Of a stretch of 64,000 nucleotides of DNA, positions 34,592 to 44,053 are shown one piece after another; the first letter of the stretch is position 1; every line of letters begins with the position of its first letter. The notes beneath the pieces were generated by a model. That model saw nothing but the letters and a program-made list of their open reading frames with translations, did not search any database and was not told the DNA's origin. The stretch is from Firmicutes bacterium HGW-Firmicutes-15 (GTDB taxonomy: Bacteria > Bacillota > Syntrophomonadia > Syntrophomonadales > Syntrophomonadaceae), in NCBI GenBank assembly GCA_002840245.1, contig PHAA01000004.1, positions 62,001-126,000 of the forward strand, in the 5' to 3' direction. A program made the translations under genes and the position numbers.

Positions 34592-35947
34592 GTGGGGACA
34601 TTGTTTGGAACAGACGGCGTAAGAGGTATAGCTAATGTGGAACTTACGCCCGAAATGGCGTTTAATTTGGGCAGAGCAGGCAGCTATGTTTTAGCGAATC
34701 AGGACACTAGCTCACGACCCCGAATCATGGTAGGGAAAGATACCCGGGTATCTGGAGATATGCTGGAGGCGGCCCTGATAGCTGGAATATGTTCGACCGG
34801 TGCCGATGTTTTGACCGTAGGGGTAATACCAACCCCTGCCGTAGCTTACTTAACCGAAAAATACGAGGCATCATGCGGGATTGTCATATCTGCTTCCCAT
34901 AATCCGGTTCAAGACAATGGAATCAAATTCTTCGGACCCAATGGGTATAAACTGCCGGATGAGATTGAAGCCGAGATAGAGAAGTTGGTAGTAGAAGGAA
35001 CCAGGGACTTGAGTCGCCCCATAGGTGAAGAAATAGGTCGAGTTTACGATGTGGAAGAGGCTCTGAACCGTTACCTTGATTTCCTGGTTTCCTGTTATAC
35101 TGGACAGGAGAAATTGAATGATATTACCATTGTGATTGATTGTGCCAACGGGGCAGCCTATAAAGCAGGCCCCAAGCTATGGAGCCGCCTGGGGGCAAGG
35201 GTTATTGCCCTTAACAATCAGCCCAATGGAGTGAATATAAATGACCGCTGCGGCTCCACCTATACTGAGGGGCTGAAAAGGGCAGTATTGCATTTTAAAG
35301 CTGATATCGGCATTGCTTATGACGGTGATGCTGATCGTTGTATCGCCATTGACGAATTCGGCAACGAAACTGATGGAGATCACCTTATGGCGATTTGTGC
35401 ACTAGATATGCAGCGCCAAGGTAAACTCAAGCTTTCTAAAGTCGTAGCTACTGTTATGAGTAATGTCGGTCTCAATATTGCATTGCGCAGAGAAAACGTA
35501 CACGTAGAAAGCTGCAAAGTGGGCGATCGTTACGTGCTGGAAAAGATGAAAGAAACCGGAGCTGCTCTAGGGGGCGAGCAATCAGGGCATATCATATTTA
35601 TGGAGCATGCTACCACCGGTGACGGACTTCTGACCTCCCTGAAACTGGTGGAGGTTATGAAGAGAACTGGCCTGCCCTTATCGCAGCTGGCCCGGGAGAT
35701 GGAGAAGCAACCCCAGATACTGGTGAATATCACCATGGAAGATAAAGACACTATTCTATCCCATGCTCTGGTGACTGCTGCCATGAGCCGGGCGGAAGTA
35801 AAACTGGGAGAATGGGGAAAACTTGTGGTAAGGCCCTCTGGAACAGAACCCATGGTTAGAATCATGGCGCAGGGACCACAGCAGTATTTACTTGAGGAGG
35901 TGATAGCGGACATAAGCAATTCAATTAAGCAGGCCCAGGAGAGTTAA
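34592..35947 (+). CDS. glmM: Phosphoglucosamine mutase GlmM
   Basis: A 451-residue phosphohexomutase: LFGTDGVRGIAN at the start, ISASHNPVQDNGIKFFG with the phosphoserine near 100, YDGDADRCIAID metal loop near 242, GGEQSGHI near 325 and RPSGTEPMVRIM phosphate site near 415. It converts glucosamine-6-P to glucosamine-1-P for wall synthesis. GGAGG at 34578-34582 sets GTG 34592 as start. It precedes the ribozyme-controlled glmS, which supplies its substrate. Confidence 0.94.
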   Translation: MGTLFGTDGVRGIANVELTPEMAFNLGRAGSYVLANQDTSSRPRIMVGKDTRVSGDMLEAALIAGICSTGADVLTVGVIPTPAVAYLTEKYEASCGIVISASHNPVQDNGIKFFGPNGYKLPDEIEAEIEKLVVEGTRDLSRPIGEEIGRVYDVEEALNRYLDFLVSCYTGQEKLNDITIVIDCANGAAYKAGPKLWSRLGARVIALNNQPNGVNINDRCGSTYTEGLKRAVLHFKADIGIAYDGDADRCIAIDEFGNETDGDHLMAICALDMQRQGKLKLSKVVATVMSNVGLNIALRRENVHVESCKVGDRYVLEKMKETGAALGGEQSGHIIFMEHATTGDGLLTSLKLVEVMKRTGLPLSQLAREMEKQPQILVNITMEDKDTILSHALVTAAMSRAEVKLGEWGKLVVRPSGTEPMVRIMAQGPQQYLLEEVIADISNSIKQAQES

Positions 35948-35998
35948 GGGTAAGACAAAAAACATAGTGAAGGAGGAATTTAGAATCAATACTATCAA

Positions 35999-36144
35999 GC
36001 GCCTGACCCGGTATAACCGTTAGTTAAAGGCCGGGTGACGAGGAGGGGGTTTATCGAATGATTCGGCGGGTGCCCCCCGGTTGTCACGACCGTTAGTATA
36101 GCTACAAAGGCGAATAGTAATATGCGTTAGTAAAGGGCTATACA
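35999..36144 (+). ncRNA. glmS ribozyme/riboswitch
   Basis: The leader between glmM and glmS carries the glmS ribozyme core: AGCGCC at the cleavage site (cut between A35998 and G35999), GACGAGGAGGGGGTTTATCG near 36038-36057, ATTCGGCGGGTGCC at 36061-36074, and GACCGTTAGTATAGC with a later GGGCTATA closing the P3/P4 part. It self-cleaves when glucosamine-6-phosphate binds, lowering glmS mRNA. Confidence 0.93.
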
Positions 36145-36223
36145 TGTGGATGAATAATATAATAATTGGCTAATAATCCTTATTGGAAAATAGGAATGCA
36201 AATATTGAACCGGAGGTTTTCAT

Positions 36224-38128
36224 ATGTGTGGAATTATGGGTTATATAGGCAACGGTAATGCCGTGCCGGTAATAATAGATGGTCTTAGTAAACTGGAATA
36301 CCGAGGATACGATTCTGCGGGTATTGCGATATATAAACCTTCCCAGGAGAAGAAACAGCAGCCTCTGCTGGTGGACCAAAAAGGGGAACCAGAAACCAGC
36401 GGCTCAGCAATAATCGAATATGAGGATGCCTACATCGAGATCATTAAGAAAAAAGGCCGCCTCACTGAAATGATCGAGGTACTGGGGGAATTTCCGACCA
36501 CTAGTCTCGCCATTGGGCATACTCGCTGGGCTACCCATGGCGTACCCAGCGATGCTAACGCTCACCCCCACACCGATTGCAGTGGGCGAATTGCCCTGGT
36601 GCACAATGGGATTATAGAAAACTACGCGGGCTTACGTAAACAACTCATATTAGAGGGTCATGATTTTGTTTCTGAAACCGATACCGAAGTAATGGTTCAT
36701 CTAATTGAGAAGTATTATAATGGCTCGCTGGAGGAAGCCGTCCGTAAAGCCTTAACTTATGTGCATGGTTCCTTTGCCATAGTAGTAATATGTGCCGATG
36801 AACCCGACAAAATAATTGCCGCCAAAAAAGCCAGCCCTATGATAGTAGGACTGGGTGAAGGTGAAACTTTTCTGGCCTCAGACATTCCAGCGATTATAGG
36901 GAAAACTAAAAGGGTATACATTATTGAGGATGACGAGTTTGTAGTAATAAAAAGTGATTCCGTGGTAATTACCGACTTTGAAGGTAACCCGATTGCCAAA
37001 GAGATATTTGAAGTCACCTGGGATGTGGAAGCAGCAGAAAAAGGCGGCTATGAACATTTTATGCTTAAAGAAATTCATGAGCAGCCCACCGCCTTGAGGG
37101 AGACACTGCGGGGAAATATAAAAAATAATATGATTGACTTGAGCGACCTGGGGATAGACGATATTTTTACCGATGTAGAAAAGATATATATTGTAGCTTG
37201 CGGAACTGCCTATCATGCTGGGTTGGTAGGCCGCACTGTCCTGGAAAAACTGGCCCGCATTTCGGTGGAGACGGACATAGCCTCGGAATTCCGTTATAGG
37301 GATATTCTTTGGAATCCCCATTCAGTAATGATGGTTATTAGCCAGTCAGGGGAGACCGCCGATACTCTGGCAGTTTTGCGCGAAGCCAAACGCAATGGCA
37401 TTAAAGTGCTGGCAGTTACGAATGTAGTGGGGAGCTCTGTGGCTCGCGAAGCTGACCGAGTCATCTACACCCATGCCGGTCCAGAAATAGCCGTCGCTTC
37501 CACCAAGGCATACTCCACCCAACTGCTTGTAATGTATCTCCTGGGGCTTCACCTGGCCAGGGTCAGAGGAACCTGCAGTCCGCAAGAGTTGGCCGAACTA
37601 GCCGAGGAAATTACGCATATTGATGAACTGGTGGAGCAGGTTTTGACTGAAGAGGACAAAATTAAGAAACTAGCTGAAAAATACCAGGGTGTTCAGGATA
37701 CCTTTTTCCTGGGGAGAGGTCTGGATTATGCTGTAGCCATGGAAGGAGCCCTAAAGTTAAAGGAAATATCCTATATCCATGCCGAGGCTTATGCCGCCGG
37801 AGAGTTAAAACATGGTCCCCTGGCCCTTATTGATGAGGGCGTACCAGTGCTGGCCCTGATTACTCAAGATAACCTGGTCGAAAAGACCATGTCCAATATC
37901 AAAGAAGTAAAAGCCCGTGGAGCCGTAGTAGTGGCGATATGTAAGGAAAACCTGCAAGAAGCTTGTCAGGAATGCGATGAGCAGATACTCTTGCCAAATG
38001 TAAACCCTATCCTGGCCCCGATGGTATCAGTAGTACCTCTGCAAATATTCTCCTATTATATGGCCATATTCAGAGGAGCCGATGTCGATAAACCGCGCAA
38101 TTTGGCGAAAAGCGTAACAGTGGAATAG
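36224..38128 (+). CDS. glmS: Glutamine-fructose-6-phosphate aminotransferase GlmS
   Basis: A 634-residue GlmS: MCGIMGYIG with catalytic Cys2, YRGYDSAGIA, GHTRWATHG, then SIS domains with ACGTAYHAGL and SQSGETADTLA, and the C-terminal DKPRNLAKSVTVE. The protein is about 25 residues longer than common GlmS because of an insertion around residues 45-75, in the glutaminase domain. The 3' end is the Tn7 attachment region: TnsD-type proteins bind its last coding bases, and the element begins 24 bases past the stop codon. Confidence 0.95.
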   Translation: MCGIMGYIGNGNAVPVIIDGLSKLEYRGYDSAGIAIYKPSQEKKQQPLLVDQKGEPETSGSAIIEYEDAYIEIIKKKGRLTEMIEVLGEFPTTSLAIGHTRWATHGVPSDANAHPHTDCSGRIALVHNGIIENYAGLRKQLILEGHDFVSETDTEVMVHLIEKYYNGSLEEAVRKALTYVHGSFAIVVICADEPDKIIAAKKASPMIVGLGEGETFLASDIPAIIGKTKRVYIIEDDEFVVIKSDSVVITDFEGNPIAKEIFEVTWDVEAAEKGGYEHFMLKEIHEQPTALRETLRGNIKNNMIDLSDLGIDDIFTDVEKIYIVACGTAYHAGLVGRTVLEKLARISVETDIASEFRYRDILWNPHSVMMVISQSGETADTLAVLREAKRNGIKVLAVTNVVGSSVAREADRVIYTHAGPEIAVASTKAYSTQLLVMYLLGLHLARVRGTCSPQELAELAEEITHIDELVEQVLTEEDKIKKLAEKYQGVQDTFFLGRGLDYAVAMEGALKLKEISYIHAEAYAAGELKHGPLALIDEGVPVLALITQDNLVEKTMSNIKEVKARGAVVVAICKENLQEACQECDEQILLPNVNPILAPMVSVVPLQIFSYYMAIFRGADVDKPRNLAKSVTVE

Positions 38129-38147
38129 ACTAATTCTAGTTGTTGTA

Positions 38148-38152
38148 GGTGT
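38148..38152. other. Target-site duplication, glmS side (GGTGT)
   Basis: GGTGT lies directly outside the glmS-proximal transposon end (TGTGG at 38153) and recurs at 60704-60708 directly outside the distal end. A five-base duplication is the Tn7 standard. Its centre is 22 bases past the glmS stop, close to the classical attTn7 position. Confidence 0.88.
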
Positions 38153-38235
38153 TGTGGTTTTATAATAATGTTTGTTTTTTTATAATATAGTTTGTAAACT
38201 TATAATATAGTTTGTAATTTTATAATATAGATCGT
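38153..38235 (+). repeat. Right end of Tn7-like element 1: four TnsB-type sites
   Basis: After the terminal TGTGGTTT, four 15-base repeats follow at exactly 20-base spacing: 38161 (TATAATAATGTTTGT), 38181 and 38201 (TATAATATAGTTTGT) and 38221 (TATAATATAGATCGT). Four closely packed direct sites match the Tn7 right end. Confidence 0.9.
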
Positions 38236-38380
38236 ATATATTAGCTTGAGAGCTGCTTAAAGTATTGAATATGTACATGAACGCTTTAGAATGATTAAAA
38301 TTATGCACTGATTCCTTTAACTACAGATTTTAACGCTAAATAATATTATAAACAAGATAACCCCTTGTAGGTTTGTAATA

Positions 38381-38518
38381 TGTTCCCCCTAAAGTAGACA
38401 GTGAAAAAAATAGCTGTCATTGGGAGGTGATATGTTTTCTCATTCACCTAAGGTGAGTGAGGAAACATTATTTTATTTTGAGATGTTCCGGTATAGAAAA
38501 CACATCGCAAAGCCTTGA
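38381..38518 (+). pseudogene. Possible insertion-sequence remnant with a short frame
   Basis: TGTTCCCCCTAAAGTAGACA (38381-38400) resembles the terminus of IS3-type elements. It is followed by GGGAGGTGAT and a 28-codon frame from ATG 38432 to TGA 38516, which looks like a truncated N-terminus. The frame ends inside a terminator hairpin. The link to an IS family is by end sequence only. Confidence 0.35.
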
Positions 38519-38540
38519 GAAATCAGGGCTTTTTCTCTTT
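38509..38540 (+). terminator. Intrinsic terminator near the right end
   Basis: AAAGCCTTGA (38509-38518) pairs with TCAGGGCTTT (38523-38532) over a GAAA tetraloop with one G-U pair, followed by TTCTCTTTT. It would stop read-through from glmS into the transposon. Confidence 0.75.
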
Positions 38541-38693
38541 TGGGGATATGTTTCTAGGTTTAAACAAGGTTGTATGAGGAAATATGTTCAGATGATATAA
38601 CCTAAACGATTATTTTTTTAATATAGATTATACAAATAAAACATATTAATGCATGCTTAAACACATTAAAATCGTATATGTTACGTAAATATT

Positions 38694-38702
38694 TGATATA
38701 AT
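38694..38702 (+). promoter_or_regulatory. Extended -10 promoter before the HTH gene
   Basis: TGATATAAT at 38694-38702 is an extended -10 element 33 bases upstream of ATG 38735; no good -35 is present. The gene has the strong ribosome site GGAGGAGG. Confidence 0.5.
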
Positions 38703-38734
38703 GCAATTATTAATATATCGGAGGAGGTTTTTAG

Positions 38735-38926
38735 ATGTCAGAACCGATAACTGAAAAATGGTCAAAATTAGATGAGGTGGCTGAGCACTTAGGAGTTAGC
38801 AAAGATACTGTCTATAGATGGATAGCCAAAAAGCAAATGCCTGCGCATAAGATAGGTAGACATTGGAAGTTTAAAATTAGTGAAATTGACGAGTGGGTTA
38901 TGAAGGGTGGATCTATAGAAAAATAG
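38735..38926 (+). CDS. Small excisionase-family helix-turn-helix protein
   Basis: A 63-residue MerR-like/excisionase-type DNA-binding protein: LDEVAEHLGVSKDTVYRWIAKKQMPAHKIGRHWKFKISEIDEWV, a single winged helix. It is the first gene of the cargo operon and lies 69 bases before the likely start of the DruA-like gene. Such proteins often regulate or mark defence modules; here it may control the operon or recognise transposon DNA. Confidence 0.85.
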   Translation: MSEPITEKWSKLDEVAEHLGVSKDTVYRWIAKKQMPAHKIGRHWKFKISEIDEWVMKGGSIEK

Positions 38927-38995
38927 ATATGAAGATATTGATCTGAAAAGAGCTCAAATGTGGTTATTTCACAAACAAGGAAGGCGTGCGTTTTT

Positions 38996-41014
38996 TTGGA
39001 AAATATTGAACTATCAGATGAGGGGTTAATCGCAAGAGAGACCTTTAACCCCAAATTAAGTAGTGAATACGAGATTAAATTTAGGCAGCTTTTAGCCAAG
39101 GTGAAAAGTGCTTATTTTGAAAATAGAGCAGATGTAATAGGTTCGGAAATTTTAAAGTATGAGAGAGTTGATGAAAAGGATTTAAACCTTATAAAATACA
39201 TAACAGCATGTAGCATATTAAAGGATCTTCTCCAGCAAGGCTGGTCCATAAGTTTTAATGATGAGAAGATAGAACTTTTCCTTAAGCAGGATAAAATGAG
39301 TGACAAGGATAGAATAAGATATCGCATGAATGCTGAGCGATGTGCCCAGTTTAATACGAATGCTGCAAAAGAATTTATTAATAGGCTTGAGAAAAAGAAA
39401 AAATATAATGGAGAACTTCTATCCATCCAGAATTTAATTGGCGATCCTAATTTATTATTTGAAAGAATAAACAATCCAAAGCAGGGTCAAAGAATTGTTG
39501 AACCCTATATTCAATTGGTTAGTCAAGCTCGTGATGAACATACAGGTTATAAAATAAACGATATATGGAAGTATTTTAGATATACCTGGTCTATACCGTA
39601 TAAAAGTATGCCTGGAAGGAATATCTTCTATTTAGTAAGGGATAAGGCACAGAAATTTCATCCCGTAATTGGCATTTTTGCATTAGGAAATTCTGTTTTA
39701 AACTTAACGGTAAGAGATAATGACATTGGATGGACAGTTACAGCAATAAAAAATCAAATGCAAAGAAAAACCAAAGTCAATAATTACAAACAAATTATTA
39801 GTGAGACCAATGGTAAGGATGTAAAGGTATCAAACACAATTTTTACGGAAAGTGAAGATGACTATAATAACCGAATTATTAATGATTCTTCAAAAATTAT
39901 TGGAGCACTTATAGGCAATATCAATAATGCAATAAAGGATATTTATGTAATGGACTTGCCATATCGCAAGCAAACTAAAATACCGAGGTGGGAAACAATC
40001 CGTGAATTACGTGCCATTTCGGACGCTCTTAGAGATAGTCTTTTGGATAATAAAAAAACAGTTAATGTAAAAGACTGGAAGGCAGAAGCTAGAAGTGGTT
40101 TATTTAGAAAGAAAAGAGCCCAGGAACTCGCTAATCTTTTGAGTGCGAAGATTGCTATCATGGAAGCAAAAAAGCCTTCTTGTGTAGATTGGTTAAATGA
40201 GCTATTAAAGAATGATCAAGGAAAGACAGCTATTCATACAGCTTTAATTGCAAATCGAAAAAATAAAATTGGCTCTAATATGATGGAGATTATCGTTTGT
40301 GGTGCTGTTCCACCATATAATGATCTTTTGGGCGGAAAACTTGTAAGTATTCTTGCTTGTAGCCCCCAGGTTATTGCAGATTATACTGAAAAATATAACA
40401 AGCAAATAAGTGAAATTGCTTCAAGAATGAAAGGCTCTAAGGTTGTGAGAGATTCACATCTTGTTTTTCTAGGAACTACAAGCTTGTATTCTGTCGGGAG
40501 CAGTCAATATAACAGAATCAAAATCCCCAACAGTAAAGGCGAAGGTACTAGACTAGAGTTTAAACGCATGGGTATTACCGAAGGCTATGGTACGGTTTAT
40601 TTTTCAAAGGAAACGACTCATTATATGGGTAAAATGCTAGAAATAATTCAGGGCGGCAAGAAGATCAATAATGTATTTGGCGAAGGTACAAGCCCTAGGT
40701 TTAGAATGATAAGCAAAGGCTTGTCTGCACTTGAAATTAAGGCTGACGCATTTCTAAGACACCATTCTCCACGGATAGTATACTCCATTGAGTTAGCTTC
40801 TAATACAAAGGAAATTTTATTAAATTTAACAGATAAAGCTATATATCCTTTTGATATTAATAGTGATGAAAGTATAAATAAAGAGACAGAAAGCCTAATA
40901 AATTATTGGTATGAGCGTTGGTTAACAAAAAGAATCACTACTATTGATATTAATAAGCGATTAAGAGAGTTTAATCCAGAGAGTATACTACTAAGCAACA
41001 CGAAAGGAGTGTAA
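38996..41014 (+). CDS. DUF4338/DruA-like protein, predicted defence factor
   Basis: A roughly 672-residue protein. The C-terminal two thirds resemble DUF4338 (Druantia DruA family): VIGIFALGNSVLNLTVRDNDIGW, later VCGAVPPYNDLLGGKLVSILACSP near residue 430, RMKGSKVVRDSHLVFLGTTSLYSVGSSQYNRIKIP near 480. Typical DruA is about 400 residues, so the first 180 residues are extra. The molecular role of DUF4338 is not established. TTG 38996 follows GGAAGG; the longer frame starts at GTG 38960. It ends one base before the DndF-like gene, so the operon is continuous. Confidence 0.75.
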   Translation: MENIELSDEGLIARETFNPKLSSEYEIKFRQLLAKVKSAYFENRADVIGSEILKYERVDEKDLNLIKYITACSILKDLLQQGWSISFNDEKIELFLKQDKMSDKDRIRYRMNAERCAQFNTNAAKEFINRLEKKKKYNGELLSIQNLIGDPNLLFERINNPKQGQRIVEPYIQLVSQARDEHTGYKINDIWKYFRYTWSIPYKSMPGRNIFYLVRDKAQKFHPVIGIFALGNSVLNLTVRDNDIGWTVTAIKNQMQRKTKVNNYKQIISETNGKDVKVSNTIFTESEDDYNNRIINDSSKIIGALIGNINNAIKDIYVMDLPYRKQTKIPRWETIRELRAISDALRDSLLDNKKTVNVKDWKAEARSGLFRKKRAQELANLLSAKIAIMEAKKPSCVDWLNELLKNDQGKTAIHTALIANRKNKIGSNMMEIIVCGAVPPYNDLLGGKLVSILACSPQVIADYTEKYNKQISEIASRMKGSKVVRDSHLVFLGTTSLYSVGSSQYNRIKIPNSKGEGTRLEFKRMGITEGYGTVYFSKETTHYMGKMLEIIQGGKKINNVFGEGTSPRFRMISKGLSALEIKADAFLRHHSPRIVYSIELASNTKEILLNLTDKAIYPFDINSDESINKETESLINYWYERWLTKRITTIDINKRLREFNPESILLSNTKGV

Positions 41015-41015
41015 T

Positions 41016-42557
41016 ATGAATAACTTGGAATTTATTAAGAAACTATATAATGGAAAGAATTGCTATTCAGATCCTATGACACAAGAGGAACTTGACCTGC
41101 TTCATATTGAGTCTGCAACTGAGCAACTCATTGAAAGCTTCATTGTAAATATGAAGGTTGTATTTTTGACCGGTAATCCTGGTGATGGCAAGACATATAT
41201 TATTAAGACTTTAAAAAAAGTTATTGAAGAAAATAATGCATATGTAGTAACTGACATTAATAGTGAACCAGAAATGAATAGAATTGCCGTGGATATTGTT
41301 GAATGTTATATGACCAAAAGAGCTTGCATAATTGCAGTTAATGAATATCCGTTTTTACTGCTACTTAAGGAGATTAAGCATGTTTCCAAGGATTTATATG
41401 ATGAAATTCAAGCTCTAAAAAAGTTTAGTGTTATTTATAATACCGCCAGGACGAACTTGAACGGAGTTGTCATAGTTGATTTAAATAATAGGAGTCTTTT
41501 GGATACAGACCGTGAGTTGCCAGTTACTATATTAAATAGGCTATTAGAACTTGCAAAGAGTAGTAGCGGCCTATACAAGGAGTTAGATTCAACAATCACT
41601 TCCTTGAGCGATGAATACATACAGAAGCAATTATCTCAAATTATTAGTCTTGTTGATTTATCTGGAGAGCATTTTGCAATGAGAGATATACTGGGTGCAA
41701 TGGCATTTATGCTAACCTCATGTATAAATACTGATGAAGATATTAGGTTCAAATATTATGATGCAATGTTTAATGGTAATAATGAATTGCTTGAATTTTT
41801 TAGGAACTTTGATCCGTTGTATCTATCATCTCCTGAACAGGATGAAAAGCTCTGGAACGGGGAGTGTTTAGAAGGATGGAGACAGGGACTACCTCTAAAA
41901 TGGCCATATGAACTTGAGGATCAAGATGAAGCTATGGCATGCTTTAGATCTATAAAAAGAAGATTCTACTTTGAAAATATAAATTCAATCTATTTGAATG
42001 AACTGGTGCCGATTGAGATTCAAAAGACAAACGATGTATTTCATAGTCTTGATAATAAGAAAGAAAAAATTAAAAAGGATATAATTGAAAGTCTAAATAA
42101 ACTTTATTTACCCTCTGACGAGACAAGGGACAAGCTTAGAATATGGACCATACACAGCTATGATTTAAGTAGAGATGCGAGCGCAACAGTTTCAAGCCGG
42201 TTTATTGATAGTTCATTGCTGGAATTAAGTATCCCTTCACAGCCTGATTGGCTGAAGAGGATGGAATATACACCAACACATTTAGTTCTTAAACCAAAAA
42301 ACAAAACTTTCCCCAAGCTTATAATTGATATTGACTTTATGCGGGCATTGTTTATTGTGAAGGATGGATATCCTATCGAGCTTTTATCACCTCGTTACGA
42401 ACAAGCAGCGACTGTTTTTATTAATAGTCTTGATGATATTGGGTATACAGAGGCTAATGATAATGGAGAAATAATTATTGCTGATAGAAGAAAAAGTCAT
42501 AAAAAAGTTATCTCTATATTAGAAGGGAAATATGCCTTTGAGGAGGTCGATAGTTAA
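41016..42557 (+). CDS. DndF/DptF-like P-loop ATPase
   Basis: A 513-residue protein with a Walker A motif VVFLTGNPGDGKT at about residues 47-60, followed by a conserved acidic/hydrophobic region. The short N-terminal lead, the GxxGDGK(S/T) loop and a later HFAMRDILGAMAFML helix resemble DptF of phosphorothioation-dependent restriction (DndFGH), in which DndF is an ATPase subunit. Position as first of three genes followed by DndG- and DndH-sized proteins supports the assignment. AAGGAG precedes the ATG. Confidence 0.6.
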   Translation: MNNLEFIKKLYNGKNCYSDPMTQEELDLLHIESATEQLIESFIVNMKVVFLTGNPGDGKTYIIKTLKKVIEENNAYVVTDINSEPEMNRIAVDIVECYMTKRACIIAVNEYPFLLLLKEIKHVSKDLYDEIQALKKFSVIYNTARTNLNGVVIVDLNNRSLLDTDRELPVTILNRLLELAKSSSGLYKELDSTITSLSDEYIQKQLSQIISLVDLSGEHFAMRDILGAMAFMLTSCINTDEDIRFKYYDAMFNGNNELLEFFRNFDPLYLSSPEQDEKLWNGECLEGWRQGLPLKWPYELEDQDEAMACFRSIKRRFYFENINSIYLNELVPIEIQKTNDVFHSLDNKKEKIKKDIIESLNKLYLPSDETRDKLRIWTIHSYDLSRDASATVSSRFIDSSLLELSIPSQPDWLKRMEYTPTHLVLKPKNKTFPKLIIDIDFMRALFIVKDGYPIELLSPRYEQAATVFINSLDDIGYTEANDNGEIIIADRRKSHKKVISILEGKYAFEEVDS

Positions 42558-44051
42558 ATGGTAGCGATAAAAGATAAGGTTAGATTAATTGGAGAAACAG
42601 TATGTAAAAATGCCATTGGATTTCTTCCAACCTCAAATTCGACTAAACCGATACATATAGCTAACGGTTTGTTTAGAAGATGCCGTGGAGAAGTATGCGA
42701 TATTACTGCGGTACATGAATGGGTGACCTCAGAACGGAGGAAATCGGATACTATTACTTCTTCGGAGGAAATTAGAGAAAAATATGCTGATATATTAATT
42801 AATGGTAGAAATGAAGGAGTAGATAATATAGCCAATATGCGATTTGTTCTGGAAGAGATTTTTAATCAAGATAAAGCATCTTATCCATCCCTAAACGATT
42901 CAGTACTGAATATTAGTTCACATTGGTTAATAAAAAATCCTGTTAAATCAGAGGCACTTATCGATAAATTTATCTTTGATATTTTAGTTCAAGAAATTGA
43001 TGGGAAAAAATCTGAGGCAATAGATTTGATAAATGATGCTCTTAAAGACGATATAGATGACTTAACTAGGCTTATCAAGCCGATTATCGTATATAGTGAC
43101 AATAATAATCAGGATGGAATTAGTGCAAGAAAAGAAGTTGAAACAGAAAAGAAAGACTTAGATGCTTGTAAGCTTACTATAAGAATGGCATTTGATAATT
43201 TGGCGAAAAACATGAAAGCATTTGGTCAAAGCAAGACTTCTTTACTTGTTCTTCAAAGGATGGTCAATCTAGCTAGTTTTTCAGCCGTATACTATTTAAT
43301 AACGGTTAATAGTACTAAGTATTCTGGAAACGCTGTCCCTTTACTATTAGATGCAGGTGTAGGACTCTCCTCAATAGAGTATGCAAGTGGAGAATGCCTT
43401 ATTGCTGCGAAAAAGGCTGTTGAAGACATGTTTGTTAATAGCATTGAAGCAATGCTATTAGAGGAAATTGCAAGGAATGATTCAAATGAAGAATGTCTTA
43501 AATATATTGCACAAATGATGCTTGATGAAAAAAATGAAAAGTCAAAGGTGCGAGAAGGCTTGGTAAGCTTTTATTCAAGCTTTTATACAGATGGGAATCC
43601 GCCAATTCATGCGTTAGCAAGAGCTCTTCAATTAATTGTTTATACATTTATTTATCCGAATAATACACCTTCTGACTTTTGTCGAGCATTAGGAGCAAGA
43701 GTTGGACTTGTAGGTCCAAGTGGAAATGCAATAAAGAAAAAGAGGTTTCTAGCAAATCGATTCTTAATAGAAACTCTTACCTTAAGCGCACTTGATGCAA
43801 ATGAGTTGCGAGAGGGATTAGAACTGCGTGAGCTAGGAAATATTCTTAGAGATATGTATGGAATTGTATTCGGTACAGACGTTGAGAAGGATTATGCTCT
43901 TTTAGAAAAAAGCAATATTTCACAAAATACACCTGGCGATTTAAGAGGCGATTTAACAATAAATGCACGCGCTATTGCAGAAATGTACATATCTTTTAGA
44001 ATGGCTAAAAAATATGCTGATGGTGTAACAATAATTGAAATGGAGGGATAG
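42558..44051 (+). CDS. DndG/DptG-like protein (position-based)
   Basis: A 497-residue protein with no motif I recognise. It is largely helical, with VCDITAVHEWVTSERRKSD near the N-terminus and a C-terminal RALGARVGLVGPSGNAIKKKRFLANRFLIETL segment. It sits between the DndF-like ATPase and the DndH-like translocase, the place of dndG, and its length is similar. The DndG assignment rests on gene order only. It begins at the base after the preceding stop, with GAGGAGG upstream. Confidence 0.5.
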   Translation: MVAIKDKVRLIGETVCKNAIGFLPTSNSTKPIHIANGLFRRCRGEVCDITAVHEWVTSERRKSDTITSSEEIREKYADILINGRNEGVDNIANMRFVLEEIFNQDKASYPSLNDSVLNISSHWLIKNPVKSEALIDKFIFDILVQEIDGKKSEAIDLINDALKDDIDDLTRLIKPIIVYSDNNNQDGISARKEVETEKKDLDACKLTIRMAFDNLAKNMKAFGQSKTSLLVLQRMVNLASFSAVYYLITVNSTKYSGNAVPLLLDAGVGLSSIEYASGECLIAAKKAVEDMFVNSIEAMLLEEIARNDSNEECLKYIAQMMLDEKNEKSKVREGLVSFYSSFYTDGNPPIHALARALQLIVYTFIYPNNTPSDFCRALGARVGLVGPSGNAIKKKRFLANRFLIETLTLSALDANELREGLELRELGNILRDMYGIVFGTDVEKDYALLEKSNISQNTPGDLRGDLTINARAIAEMYISFRMAKKYADGVTIIEMEG

Positions 44052-44053
44052 GG

